Positions 24,546 through 33,923 of a DNA stretch of 64,000 nt are shown here, piece after piece (position 1 is the first letter of the stretch; each line of letters begins with the position of its first letter). The position numbers and the translations under genes are program-made. Under the pieces are notes generated by a model that saw nothing but the letters and a program-made list of their open reading frames with translations, was not told where the DNA came from and ran no database searches. The DNA comes from Bin22 sp965207275 (GTDB lineage Bacteria; Chloroflexota; Dehalococcoidia; Lucifugimonadales; UBA3495). The stretch is from the NCBI GenBank assembly GCA_965207275.1, contig CBDBMH010000001.1, positions 496,001 through 560,000 of the forward strand. Direction: 5' to 3'.

Positions 24546-27500
24546 TAGCTTACTGCCCGCGTTGCAGGAGACCATGGGGCTTTCCTCCCGCGCGGACTAT
24601 TGCGTCGGCTATTTCAATATGCGCGGATGGGGAGGTCTGGCCCCGTGCGTGGATAATTGGGGGCCGGACGAAGGGCCGTGTCGCGTGCTCGTTGGTATGC
24701 AGCGTCCTCCCCAAGAGGAACTCAGGGAGGCCGTCAGCCTGGCGGACCACTCTCCAGGCATGGACAACCGCACTGCCCATCGCCTGCGCCTCCAGTTGGC
24801 AGAGCAGTTGCGCCAACAACTGACCATCGGGGCGCCGAACAATGCGGATGAGCAAACCCTGCGTCGGTTGGCAGCACAACTGCGGACGGGGAGAGTCGTC
24901 GTAAAGCTGTTCCTCCGTCATTCCCTTCACGCCAAGCTCTATCTCCTCTACCGGGACGATCCGATCAATCCCATCGTGGGCTATTTGGGCAGCAGTAACC
25001 TGACCTTCTCCGGTCTGGCGGGACAGGGCGAGTTGAACGTGGACGTGCTGGACCACGACGCCACCCTCAAGCTCAAGCAATGGTTCGAGGACCGGTGGAA
25101 GGACCGATACTGCGTTGACATCACCGAGGAGTTGACTCAGATCATCGAGGAGAGCTGGGCGAGAGAGGCCCTGGTCCCGCCCTATCACGTGTACCTGAAG
25201 ATGGCCTACCACCTCTCCCATGAAGCCCGCGCCGGCCTGGCCGAGTACAAAATTCCGAGGGTCTTCGGCAACCGCTTGTTCGACTTCCAGGCGGCGGCGG
25301 TCAAGATTGCGGCCCACCATCTGAATAAACGAAACGGGGTCCTTATCGGCGATGTGGTGGGTCTGGGCAAGACCCTGATGGCGACCGCTGTGGCCAGAAT
25401 CTTCGAGGATGACTTCGGACTTGAGACGCTGATCATCTGTCCAAAGAACCTGGTTTCCATGTGGGAGGACTATGCCCACGAGTATGGGTTGCGGGGCAGG
25501 GTGCTTTCCATCAGCCAGGTAATCGGGCAGTTGCCAACCCTCCGGCGTTATCGCCTGGTCGTCATAGACGAGAGCCACAACCTGCGTAATCGAGACGGCA
25601 AGCGCTATCGTGCCATCCAGGAGTACGTACGGGAAAACGAGAGCAAGTGCATCCTTCTGTCGGCCACGCCTTACAACAAGACCTACCTCGACCTGTCCAG
25701 CCAACTGCGCGTCTTCGTGGAGGATGACCAGGACCTGGGCATACGCCCGGAAAGGCTGCTGCGCGAGCTGGGCGAGGTGGAGTTCAGCAGGCGGCACCAG
25801 GCCTCGCCGCGCACGATGGCAGCCTTCGACCTGAGCGAGTACCCCGACGACTGGCGCGATCTGATGCGCCTATACCTGGTGCGCCGGACCCGCAGCTTCA
25901 TCCAGGACAACTACGCGGAAACGGATCAGGATACCGGGCGTAGATTTCTCACCTACGAAGACGGTGACAGGTCTTACTTCCCCACCCGCGTCCCAAAGAC
26001 GGTCAAGTTCACTATTGATGAGGCCAATCCCAACGACCAGTATGCCCGTCTCTACTCCCCCGCAGTTGTGGAGACTATCAACAAGCTGGAGTTGCCCAGG
26101 TATGGTCTCGGCAACTACATTCTCGATTCACCGCAGGTGCCCCCTTCTCAGGGTGAAGACAGGCAGATCCAGAACCTGTCCCGCGCGGGCAAGCGGTTGA
26201 TGGGTTTCTGCCGGACCAACCTGTTCAAACGTCTGGAGAGCAGCGGCGAGGCTTTCCTGCTTTCGGTCGAACGTCATCTGCTCCGAAACTATGTGTTCCT
26301 TCACGCCATCCGCAACGGCCGTCCCCTCCCTATAGGTACGCAGGACGCCGAGATGCTCGATTCCCGGTTTACGGATGACGACGAGCAGCAGGCCGCGATG
26401 GATTTCCTTGATGCCGAGGAAGAGGACGAACTGGACGAAGATGTAGAGGAAGCTGAAGTCGCTGGGGGCAGCATTTGGACAATTGATCATTGCGAAAGCC
26501 GCGCCGCGGCGATATACGGAGACTACCAGCGTCTATACCATAAGCGATTCCGGTGGCTGCGTTCCGACCTTTTCAGAAAGTCCCTGGAATCCGACCTCCA
26601 GGCGGACGCCAATGCCCTGCTGGGCCTGCTTCAAACTCATGGCGCCTGGCGGCCGCAACACGACGCCAAGCTGGACGCGCTCCACTCATTGCTCACAGAG
26701 ACCCATTCCGACGGCAAGGTACTGGTCTTCTCCCAGTTCGCGGATACCGTGCGGTATCTTGAAGAGCAACTCAAGAACAGGGACCTGAAGGGCATGGCCG
26801 GCGTTACCGGCAACTCTGAGGAACCGACGGCCTTTGCCCGGCGATTCAGCCCGGTCAGCAACCAGGTGCGGGACGCCGTTTCACCGGAGCGCGAGTTGCG
26901 TGTCCTGGTGGCAACCGATGTGCTGAGCGAAGGACAGAACCTTCAGGACTGCGCCATCGTGGTGAACTACGACCTTCCCTGGGCCATCATACGGCTCATC
27001 CAGCGGGCCGGCCGCGTCGACCGGATCGGCCAGACAGCGGAGGAGATACTCTGCCATTCCTTCCTGCCCGCTGAGGGGGTCGAACGGATCATCGACCTGC
27101 GCGGCAGGGTCCGGCGCCGCCTGGAAGAGAACGCCGAGGTGGTTGGCGCAGACGAAACTTTCTTCGAGGATGAGGCGGACGAACAGACCATTCTCAACCT
27201 CTACCACGAGCGGGCAGGGATACTGGATGGCGACCCGGATGGAGAGGTGGACCTGGCGTCCCACGCCTACCAAATCTGGAAGAACGCCATCAGCGCCGAC
27301 CCCAGGCTGGAACGAGCCGTAACCAACCTACCGGATGTGGTCTTCTCATCTCGTCATCATGCCCCCATTGCCCAAAGGCCCGAAGGCGTTTTGGTCTTCG
27401 TCCGTACTCCGGATGGCAATGATGCCCTGGCTTACGTGGACCGGGATGGGAAGAGCATCACGGAGTCTCAGTTGGAAATCCTGGCGTCGGCAGAGTGCAG

Positions 27501-27927
27501 GCCGGATACCCCGGCTCAACCCCATCACGAAGTCCATCACAATTTGGTGGAGCAGGGTGTTAAGCATATCGCCAGGGAAGAACAGCGAGTTGGAGGCCAA
27601 CTCGGACGCCCTTCCGGGGCACGCTTCCGCACTTATACCCGCTTGAAGGCATATGTCGATTCCATCGCAGGACAAATCTTCGACGTTCCCACGCTGCACC
27701 AGGTCCTTGATGACATTTACCGTTATCCCCTGCGGCAGACGGCCGTGGACACTCTGAACCGGCAATTGCGCAGCGGCGTGGACGACACTGTGCTGGCAGA
27801 GCTGGTAATCGCTCTGCGGGACGAGGACCGGTTGTGCCTGACCGAAGATCACGAAAGTGAGTCCCAGGAACCGCGAATCATCTGTTCTCTCGGATTGTTT
27901 CAGGATAAATTGCCCACTAGTCGCTGA
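24538..27927 (+). CDS. PLD-like / SNF2-type helicase, defence operon (N-terminus replaced by IS)
   Basis: The remaining open frame encodes 1129 residues; the native gene began at 23301. Domains in order: a PLD-like nuclease-type domain (about 20-200) with 'HSLHAKLYLLY' and 'GSSNLTFSGL'; a SNF2/DEAD-like motor with 'GDVVGLGKTLMA' near 280, 'VIDESHNLRN' near 343 and 'LLSATPYNKT' near 375; then the helicase C-domain 'VLVATDVLSEGQNLQDC' and 'RLIQRAGRVDRIGQ' near 790-830. A similar helicase and methylase pair (DrmD/DrmMI) marks class 1 DISARM, but no drmA, drmB or drmC is present. It could still be translated from the TTG at 24538 inside the IS end or from ATG 24571. It is followed closely by the HEPN-like, methylase and HNH genes. 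Confidence 0.85.
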   Translation: MPTSLLPALQETMGLSSRADYCVGYFNMRGWGGLAPCVDNWGPDEGPCRVLVGMQRPPQEELREAVSLADHSPGMDNRTAHRLRLQLAEQLRQQLTIGAPNNADEQTLRRLAAQLRTGRVVVKLFLRHSLHAKLYLLYRDDPINPIVGYLGSSNLTFSGLAGQGELNVDVLDHDATLKLKQWFEDRWKDRYCVDITEELTQIIEESWAREALVPPYHVYLKMAYHLSHEARAGLAEYKIPRVFGNRLFDFQAAAVKIAAHHLNKRNGVLIGDVVGLGKTLMATAVARIFEDDFGLETLIICPKNLVSMWEDYAHEYGLRGRVLSISQVIGQLPTLRRYRLVVIDESHNLRNRDGKRYRAIQEYVRENESKCILLSATPYNKTYLDLSSQLRVFVEDDQDLGIRPERLLRELGEVEFSRRHQASPRTMAAFDLSEYPDDWRDLMRLYLVRRTRSFIQDNYAETDQDTGRRFLTYEDGDRSYFPTRVPKTVKFTIDEANPNDQYARLYSPAVVETINKLELPRYGLGNYILDSPQVPPSQGEDRQIQNLSRAGKRLMGFCRTNLFKRLESSGEAFLLSVERHLLRNYVFLHAIRNGRPLPIGTQDAEMLDSRFTDDDEQQAAMDFLDAEEEDELDEDVEEAEVAGGSIWTIDHCESRAAAIYGDYQRLYHKRFRWLRSDLFRKSLESDLQADANALLGLLQTHGAWRPQHDAKLDALHSLLTETHSDGKVLVFSQFADTVRYLEEQLKNRDLKGMAGVTGNSEEPTAFARRFSPVSNQVRDAVSPERELRVLVATDVLSEGQNLQDCAIVVNYDLPWAIIRLIQRAGRVDRIGQTAEEILCHSFLPAEGVERIIDLRGRVRRRLEENAEVVGADETFFEDEADEQTILNLYHERAGILDGDPDGEVDLASHAYQIWKNAISADPRLERAVTNLPDVVFSSRHHAPIAQRPEGVLVFVRTPDGNDALAYVDRDGKSITESQLEILASAECRPDTPAQPHHEVHHNLVEQGVKHIAREEQRVGGQLGRPSGARFRTYTRLKAYVDSIAGQIFDVPTLHQVLDDIYRYPLRQTAVDTLNRQLRSGVDDTVLAELVIALRDEDRLCLTEDHESESQEPRIICSLGLFQDKLPTSR

Positions 27928-27942
27928 AAAAAGGACAAGAAG

Positions 27943-28515
27943 GTGGTTGAAGTAATTTGCCCGCACTGTGGATCCAACGATCAAGAACACCTTAGATCAA
28001 ATTGGTGCCTGACCTATGAGAACTGGCTGATCTTGGGAAGGTTCGAATTCCTGGTCCCTTTGCTAGAACATCCTGAATTGTTTCTTGAGAGCCCTCCACC
28101 TTCAGATCCTAGTCTCGTAGCCAGGGAACGTGGGAAGAGATCCTGTGTGATCCTCCTGGCTGCTTGGATTACTGAACTCGCCTTGAAGACGTTACTGGTA
28201 AGCGAAGGACATAGCATAGAACCAGATGACACGTGGGGACACGATCTCCGCCACCTGTACAACGATTTAGCCAGCCATACTAAGCAGGAACTAAAACACA
28301 TCCACGAGAGCCTCGGCGATCCTTATAGTAGCTGGAGAGTCGGGGAGAGTATCAAAGACATATTGGGTTCGGAAAAGAATACTTTCGTCGTGTGGCGGTA
28401 CCTTTCGGGCCAGAGGGAGATAAAGAGTGACCCGAAGAAACTGGCTACAGTCGCCCGCGCAGCATACCTCCTCCATTTGAAGCGCACAGATCTTCCGACT
28501 TGGCCGAATGTATGA
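27943..28515 (+). CDS. Zinc-finger / HEPN-like protein in the defence operon
   Basis: This 190-residue protein starts at GTG 27943, 15 nt after the helicase stop. The N-terminus has a small zinc-binding pattern 'CPHCGSND' with a further Cys at 'NWC'. The rest is helical with 'WITELALKTLLV' and 'WGHDLRHLYNDL', the E..LK and HDL pattern seen in HEPN and related helical domains. The R-x4-6-H catalytic motif of HEPN RNases is not obvious, so it may be a non-catalytic member, an adaptor or an antitoxin-like partner. Position between helicase and methylase makes it part of the same system. Confidence 0.5.
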   Translation: MVEVICPHCGSNDQEHLRSNWCLTYENWLILGRFEFLVPLLEHPELFLESPPPSDPSLVARERGKRSCVILLAAWITELALKTLLVSEGHSIEPDDTWGHDLRHLYNDLASHTKQELKHIHESLGDPYSSWRVGESIKDILGSEKNTFVVWRYLSGQREIKSDPKKLATVARAAYLLHLKRTDLPTWPNV

Positions 28516-28577
28516 GAGCGCTTGATTTCAACGCCCTGGGGGCGTGTGGACAAGCAGTCTAACCAAAAAGGTAACTA

Positions 28578-31500
28578 ATGCAAGTACAGGTTAACGAACT
28601 CCGCCCATACTTACAGTCCTTTGACTTCCCGAACCTGCTGGTGGAAGGCTTGGGATGGGACTACTATCTCGCCGAGCGGGTCAGCGTCCACGTCGATGGG
28701 CACGACTACACCCTGGAGCCTGCCGCCCAGAAAGCCGGGTTCGTCGTTTACGTCTGCGGTCCTAGCGCCGATGGCTCCGTCCCTCCCTATCCAGTACGGC
28801 GCAAGATAGAGAATCAGGTCGCCAAGCTGGCCTATGAGCACCTTATCATCTTTGTCGACGTGGACCAGACCCTCCAGGTCTGGCAGTGGGTCAAGCGGGA
28901 AGCTGGGAAGCCCGCCGCCTGCCGAGAGCAGGCATACCATGCCGGACAATCGGGGGAAGCGCTGCTCCAGCGCCTTCAGCCGTTGTTTGTATCTCTGGAT
29001 GAAGAGCCTTCGCTCAACATCGCCTTGGTTGCTTCTCGCGTCCGTGCGGCTCTGGATGTCGAAAAAGTAACCAAGCGCTTCTACGACCGGTTCAGGACGG
29101 AGTTGACCGCCTTCGGAAACTTCATCGAGGGCATCATCGCCCGGGGCGACCGGGACTGGTACGCTTCCCTGATGCTCAACCGGATGATGTTCGTTTACTT
29201 TGTCCAGAAGCAGGGGTTCCTAGACGGGGACCTGGATTACCTCCGTAACAGGCTAAGGATGGTGCAGCAGCAGAACGGAGGCGGGCGCTTCCAGCGGTTC
29301 TATCGCCTCTTCCTCCTGCGGCTGTTCCACGAGGGCCTCGGCCAGCCGGAAGCCCAGCGCGCGCCCGACTTGGTCGCCCTTCTGGGCAGGGTGCCCTTCC
29401 TCAACGGCGGCCTCTTTGACCAGCATGAGCTAGAGAGGGACAACCCGGACATCGCCATCCCTGACGAAGCCTTTGAGCGAGTCTTCGACTTCTTCGACGG
29501 CTACCGCTGGCACCTGGACGAGCGGCCCTACCGGGAGGACAACGAGATTAACCCCGATGTCCTGGGGTACATCTTCGAGAAGTACGTCAACCAGAAGCAG
29601 ATGGGCGCCTACTACACTAGGGAGGACATCACCGGCTATATCTCCCGTAACACCGTCATTCCCTTCCTGTTCGAAGCAGCGAAGAAGGAATGCCCCGTAG
29701 CCTTTGGGCCGGATGGTGGCGTCTGGCGTCTTTTGCGGGACGATCCTGACCGCTATATTTACCCCGCCGTTGGCCACGGAGTCAACTGGAACGCCCAGAA
29801 TCCTGAAGACCCCCAGCCCTTGGATGCGCCACATAAGTTGCCCGACGAGATTGCCGCTGGCGTAGATGATGTATCCAGACGCGGAGGCTGGAACCGGCCC
29901 GTGCCCGACGACTACGCCCTGCCCACCGAGACCTGGCGGGAGGTCGTGGCCCGCCGCACGCGCTACCACGAAGTCCGGAGCAGGCTGGCGAGCGGCGAAG
30001 TTACCGAAATCAACGACCTCATCACTCTGAACTTGGACATCGAGCGGTTTGCCAGGGACGTCATCGCCCAAAGCGAGGGGCCGGAGTTGCTACGGGCCTT
30101 CTGGCACACGGGGCGTGATGTGTCGGTCCTGGACCCAACCTGCGGTTCCGGCGCCTTCCTCTTCGCCGCCCTCAACATCCTGGAACCCCTCTACACCTCC
30201 TGCCTAGAGGGTATGCGAGGCTTCCTGGACGACCTGGAGCGCTCCGAGCGGCCACACAGCCCCAACGCCCTGAGCGACTTCCGCGACGTACTGTCCCAAG
30301 TGGAAAGGCACCCTAACGAGCGTTACTTCATCCTCAAGTCCATCGTCCTCAACAATCTCTACGGCGTGGACATCATGGAAGAGGCGGTGGAAATCTGCAA
30401 GCTGCGCCTCTTCCTCAAGCTGGTGGCCCAACTGGAGAGCTACAACCAGATTGAGCCGTTGCCCGACATCGACTTCAACATCCGCGCAGGCAACACCCTG
30501 GTCGGCTTCACATCCCTGGACGCCGTGCGCCAGGCCATGACCATTACCCCGGACGGACAGCACCGACAGGTGTTTCCCGAGGAACAGGAGGCCCTGGCTC
30601 GTATCCATGAGGAGGCTGAAACTGCCAACGCCGCCTTTAATCAGTTCCGATGGCAGCAGACCATCTACGGTGGAGAGGTGACGACGGCGGACAAGGCCGC
30701 CCTCCGCACCCGATTGGACGGGCTACGCGGTGAACTGGACCGCTATCTGGCGACAGAGTACGGTGTCGAACCCAAGAAGGCCGCTACCTACGACGCGTGG
30801 CGCGCTAGTCATCAGCCTTTCCACTGGTTCGTCGAATTCTACGGCATCATGAACAAGGGAGGGTTCGACGTAGTGATTGGGAATCCGCCGTATGTGGCCA
30901 CCAAGAGCATCGAGTACGCACTTGGCCGCAACGTGGAACACCGTTACTCTGATATTTATGCACACGTCCTCGAGAAATCGATGCAGGTGACCTCGAAAAT
31001 AGGGCGATGCGGGATGATTCTCCCGCTTTCGATTACCTTTAGCCGCGACTTTGTAGAACTGCGTAAGAACGTTCGAACATGGGGGACGTCTTGGCTGTCA
31101 TCATTTGATAACATTCCCGCTGCCCTCTTTGCGGGGGTCAGTCAACGATGCACGATTTTGGTGTCAGCTCCTTCAGGCCACAATTCTTTCACTACTCGCC
31201 TCAATAGGTGGCGCGCTCAATACCGGCCCAGCCTCATGGCGAACATTTCTTATACGGCAGTTCCGTCGGATTACGAAGTGGGATCTTTCGGCTTTCCAAG
31301 GCTCTCCGGGGAGCAGGGAGAGCGCCTATTGCAACTGCATTCTCGGGTTGCTAGTAAGGCTTCAACTAGCTTGGTAGCCTCTAGAGATTCGCAGGGAGTC
31401 CTTGGCTTTTCTCCAACGGCAAGAAACTTCATATCGACCTACTTAGAACCTCCTCCAACATTGGATTTGGACGGGAGAACAATCCAAGATGCTGGAGCAG

Positions 31501-32066
31501 GATCATCTTTAGCACTTGCATCGGTCGAACTTGCTCGTGCGGCGCTGGCAGCGACATCGGGGACAGCTTGCTTTTGGTACTGGCTCACTAGAGGAGATGG
31601 TTTTCACGTGACAAATTCGCTTCTATCCGAATTCCTTGCACCCCTACAGGAGTTGCCAGACGAGTGCCTGCACAAACTGGAACTGATTGGCGAGCTACTC
31701 CACGAATCGAGGAATGCTGCTCTAGTCTTCAAGAAGAACGCAGGGAAGTATGTCGGGAACTTCAACTACACAGGCCTTGACAGGTTGACAGTGCGAGCAG
31801 ACTTGGTTTTCTTGGCGGGCTTAGGAGCCAACCGGAGCGATGCGGACAATTTGCTGGCATTCTCATCATTGGTCCGGGCGATCAATGAATCGGCGGGGGA
31901 AAAGAACATTCCTCAACAGATCAAGGCGAGGTTCCCTACTACCAACCGGACGAGAACCGCTGGCGAGGAGAGGCTAAAGGAGGTAGACCGATGGCTGTCT
32001 CGTGTTTTCAACCTCCCGGTAGAGCGATTACATGAGCAATACGACCTATCCGAAGGGGTAACCTAA
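28578..32066 (+). CDS. Eco57I/PglX-like adenine-specific DNA methyltransferase
   Basis: This 1162-residue protein starts at ATG 28578 with AAGGT upstream. SAM-binding motif I is 'VLDPTCGSGAFLF' near residue 515, preceded by 'YIFEKYVNQKQMGAYYTRED' near 330. The catalytic motif IV is 'VIGNPPYVATKS' near 768. The last 390 residues are a target-recognition-type region. Proteins of this size and layout (PglX of BREX, DrmMI of DISARM, type IIG/ISP enzymes) mark self DNA by N6-adenine methylation. The HNH gene starts 1 nt after its stop. The DNA of the C-terminal third (from about 30.9 kb) is visibly less GC-rich than the rest, which suggests exchange of the recognition domain. Confidence 0.85.
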   Translation: MQVQVNELRPYLQSFDFPNLLVEGLGWDYYLAERVSVHVDGHDYTLEPAAQKAGFVVYVCGPSADGSVPPYPVRRKIENQVAKLAYEHLIIFVDVDQTLQVWQWVKREAGKPAACREQAYHAGQSGEALLQRLQPLFVSLDEEPSLNIALVASRVRAALDVEKVTKRFYDRFRTELTAFGNFIEGIIARGDRDWYASLMLNRMMFVYFVQKQGFLDGDLDYLRNRLRMVQQQNGGGRFQRFYRLFLLRLFHEGLGQPEAQRAPDLVALLGRVPFLNGGLFDQHELERDNPDIAIPDEAFERVFDFFDGYRWHLDERPYREDNEINPDVLGYIFEKYVNQKQMGAYYTREDITGYISRNTVIPFLFEAAKKECPVAFGPDGGVWRLLRDDPDRYIYPAVGHGVNWNAQNPEDPQPLDAPHKLPDEIAAGVDDVSRRGGWNRPVPDDYALPTETWREVVARRTRYHEVRSRLASGEVTEINDLITLNLDIERFARDVIAQSEGPELLRAFWHTGRDVSVLDPTCGSGAFLFAALNILEPLYTSCLEGMRGFLDDLERSERPHSPNALSDFRDVLSQVERHPNERYFILKSIVLNNLYGVDIMEEAVEICKLRLFLKLVAQLESYNQIEPLPDIDFNIRAGNTLVGFTSLDAVRQAMTITPDGQHRQVFPEEQEALARIHEEAETANAAFNQFRWQQTIYGGEVTTADKAALRTRLDGLRGELDRYLATEYGVEPKKAATYDAWRASHQPFHWFVEFYGIMNKGGFDVVIGNPPYVATKSIEYALGRNVEHRYSDIYAHVLEKSMQVTSKIGRCGMILPLSITFSRDFVELRKNVRTWGTSWLSSFDNIPAALFAGVSQRCTILVSAPSGHNSFTTRLNRWRAQYRPSLMANISYTAVPSDYEVGSFGFPRLSGEQGERLLQLHSRVASKASTSLVASRDSQGVLGFSPTARNFISTYLEPPPTLDLDGRTIQDAGAGSSLALASVELARAALAATSGTACFWYWLTRGDGFHVTNSLLSEFLAPLQELPDECLHKLELIGELLHESRNAALVFKKNAGKYVGNFNYTGLDRLTVRADLVFLAGLGANRSDADNLLAFSSLVRAINESAGEKNIPQQIKARFPTTNRTRTAGEERLKEVDRWLSRVFNLPVERLHEQYDLSEGVT

Positions 32067-32067
32067 A

Positions 32068-33057
32068 ATGCCATTTCTTAGGTCAGGGGAACTACTCCAA
32101 GCAGTCATCGACGCCTGTAGGCATCGCACCGAGGCAGTTCCCTTCGTTCAAGGCCACAACCCGTTCTCAATATCAGTCGATGGACGTGAAGTGATACTGT
32201 TTGTTGCAAATGTCAGTCACGCACGTAGGAGCGATCCAGACGAGTTCAGAATCCAATGTCCGGGTGATCTTCCTGATCAGCTTTCGGCACAAAGAGCAGC
32301 CGGCAATTTGATCTGTATTCTGGGCTATAACGCTGATACGGACACCCTTAGTGCCTGGGATCCAGAGCGGTTCGTGCAAAGGAGCCGCGTCACCCAGAGA
32401 TTCTCGCTATACACTCGCTTGTCAAATCATCAGAAGGCCAGGACTGACGGTTTTTCCGTATATCGGGATGCGTCCAATCAAAATGTGCTGTCGTTTCGGT
32501 CCGAATTCATGGCATTATATGTCGGAAATTCAGAGGTTATGCACCAAGCGACAGACAGAGCATTACAGAACCTCGTGAGCGCACACCGGGATACACGCTC
32601 GGGAGTTGCTTCCAGAAAGATAGTTACGGTCGCAAAAAGAAGGATAGTAGTAACCCACAATCAATATGCGAGAAGCCCTCAGTTTCGAGAGGCCGTCCGG
32701 CAGGCCTACCGAAATCGTTGTGCCGTTTGCGGTGTCCAGCTTGAACTGATCGAGGCTGCACATCTGGTTCCCCACAATCATCCCGAAGGCTTGGACACTG
32801 TCTCCAACGGTATTGCGCTGTGCGCCCTTCACCATAGGTCGCTCGATACGGGACTAATCTATCTTGATTCCGATTACCATATCCTCATCAATCTTGTACG
32901 TCAAAAGTACCTGGTTAGGATGCAGAGGATTGATGGATTCCAGCGGTTCAGGCGCCAATTGAACGACACAATAGCCCTGCCTCACGATCCCTCTGATTAT
33001 CCCCTCAGAAAGAACATTGAGCTAGGCAATCAGCTCCGTGGCATAGGAGCGGAATAG
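32068..33057 (+). CDS. HNH endonuclease of the defence operon
   Basis: This 329-residue protein starts at ATG 32068, 1 nt after the methylase stop, with an RBS-like AAGGGGTAA inside the methylase end. The N-terminal 200 residues are an unassigned beta-rich domain, perhaps for DNA recognition. The C-terminal third is an HNH fold: 'RQAYRNRCAVCGVQLELIEA', 'AHLVPHNHPEG', 'NGIALCALHHRSLD'. It resembles putative restriction endonucleases encoded beside methylases. Together with the methylase it gives the system the logic of restriction-modification, the helicase being the likely motor. Confidence 0.8.
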   Translation: MPFLRSGELLQAVIDACRHRTEAVPFVQGHNPFSISVDGREVILFVANVSHARRSDPDEFRIQCPGDLPDQLSAQRAAGNLICILGYNADTDTLSAWDPERFVQRSRVTQRFSLYTRLSNHQKARTDGFSVYRDASNQNVLSFRSEFMALYVGNSEVMHQATDRALQNLVSAHRDTRSGVASRKIVTVAKRRIVVTHNQYARSPQFREAVRQAYRNRCAVCGVQLELIEAAHLVPHNHPEGLDTVSNGIALCALHHRSLDTGLIYLDSDYHILINLVRQKYLVRMQRIDGFQRFRRQLNDTIALPHDPSDYPLRKNIELGNQLRGIGAE

Positions 33058-33099
33058 CGACAAACTATGCCTCAATTACCGCATGGGCCGGGAGGGGTG

Positions 33100-33741
33100 A
33101 TGGAAGGCGGCAGACTGGTCATAGACCACATCGAAAACGTATCGGTCTCGACCGAAACTCACCATAACAACTTGAGCGTCCTATCTTCTCTCGATGTCGG
33201 GATGTTTCATTTGGCTGAGTTCACTCGCAAACGGGAGATTGAGGCTTTGGCAAGATTTGGGAAGGACAAGGTTACGTTCTTCACAGATTTTGGAAGCAGC
33301 GTAGAGCTGCTGCTTGGATGCATCTTTGACTGGTTTTCCATAAGTCTGGTCAGTTACATGCGAACGATTCAGCTAATGCATGTGATGGAAGCCAATGGCT
33401 GGGGGCTGGATGATCTGAAACTAAAGCCTGCTCAACGGGAACTTCGTAATGCTTGCGATGTGTATATCAAAAGGATTGCCCCGGATGTGCTTGAATGGCG
33501 TAACAAGATAGCTGCCCACAGAGCTGCAACAGATCCCAGGTCAGATAGCCTGGCCCTCCTAACATATTCGACGTTTCCTACAGTCGGATACGAGAGTCCC
33601 TACTACGTGGTTGGTCATCTCAGACTTAACTTAGGCGATGGCAGCTCTGCAGCTTTACCGCAATGGTCTCTAACGCAAAAGCATGAAGAACTGGCTTCAA
33701 GGTACTGGCCCAACAGAAAACTTACGGAGCTCGATTGGTGA
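33100..33741 (+). CDS. Hypothetical helical protein, possible HEPN-like RNase
   Basis: This is a 213-residue protein; ATG 33100 lies 4 nt after GGAGG, and an ATG at 33067 in the same frame is an alternative. The sequence is helical with 'GSSVELLLGCIFDWFSISLV' in the middle and 'VLEWRNKIAAHRAATDP' near residue 150. The RN-x4-H arrangement (R-x5-H) is the HEPN RNase signature and the spacing is plausible. It directly follows the HNH gene with a 42-nt gap and may belong to that operon. I do not recognise a named family. Confidence 0.45.
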   Translation: MEGGRLVIDHIENVSVSTETHHNNLSVLSSLDVGMFHLAEFTRKREIEALARFGKDKVTFFTDFGSSVELLLGCIFDWFSISLVSYMRTIQLMHVMEANGWGLDDLKLKPAQRELRNACDVYIKRIAPDVLEWRNKIAAHRAATDPRSDSLALLTYSTFPTVGYESPYYVVGHLRLNLGDGSSAALPQWSLTQKHEELASRYWPNRKLTELDW

Positions 33742-33923
33742 GGCCCTTCATTTCCAATCCACGAAGAGGGTGCTAATCATGGAGAGAGCCTTGCGAGTCG
33801 GAATGACGGTGTTGCTGGGCGGCAAGGTGGAGTCGACCTGACCGAAAGAGGACCGGTTGAAGTAATGGAACTGCACTTCATCTTCAACTACCGCATTAAG
33901 TGCCGCATCGCGCGGGAGGGTTG

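Noticed and set aside
28611..28949. Minus-strand open frames over the start of the methylase
   Set aside because: Antisense shadows without RBS; the plus-strand gene has ordered methylase motifs.
23056..33057. Full DISARM or BREX call
   Set aside because: DrmA, DrmB, DrmC, BrxC, PglZ and BrxL are not present; only a helicase and methylase of similar type are.
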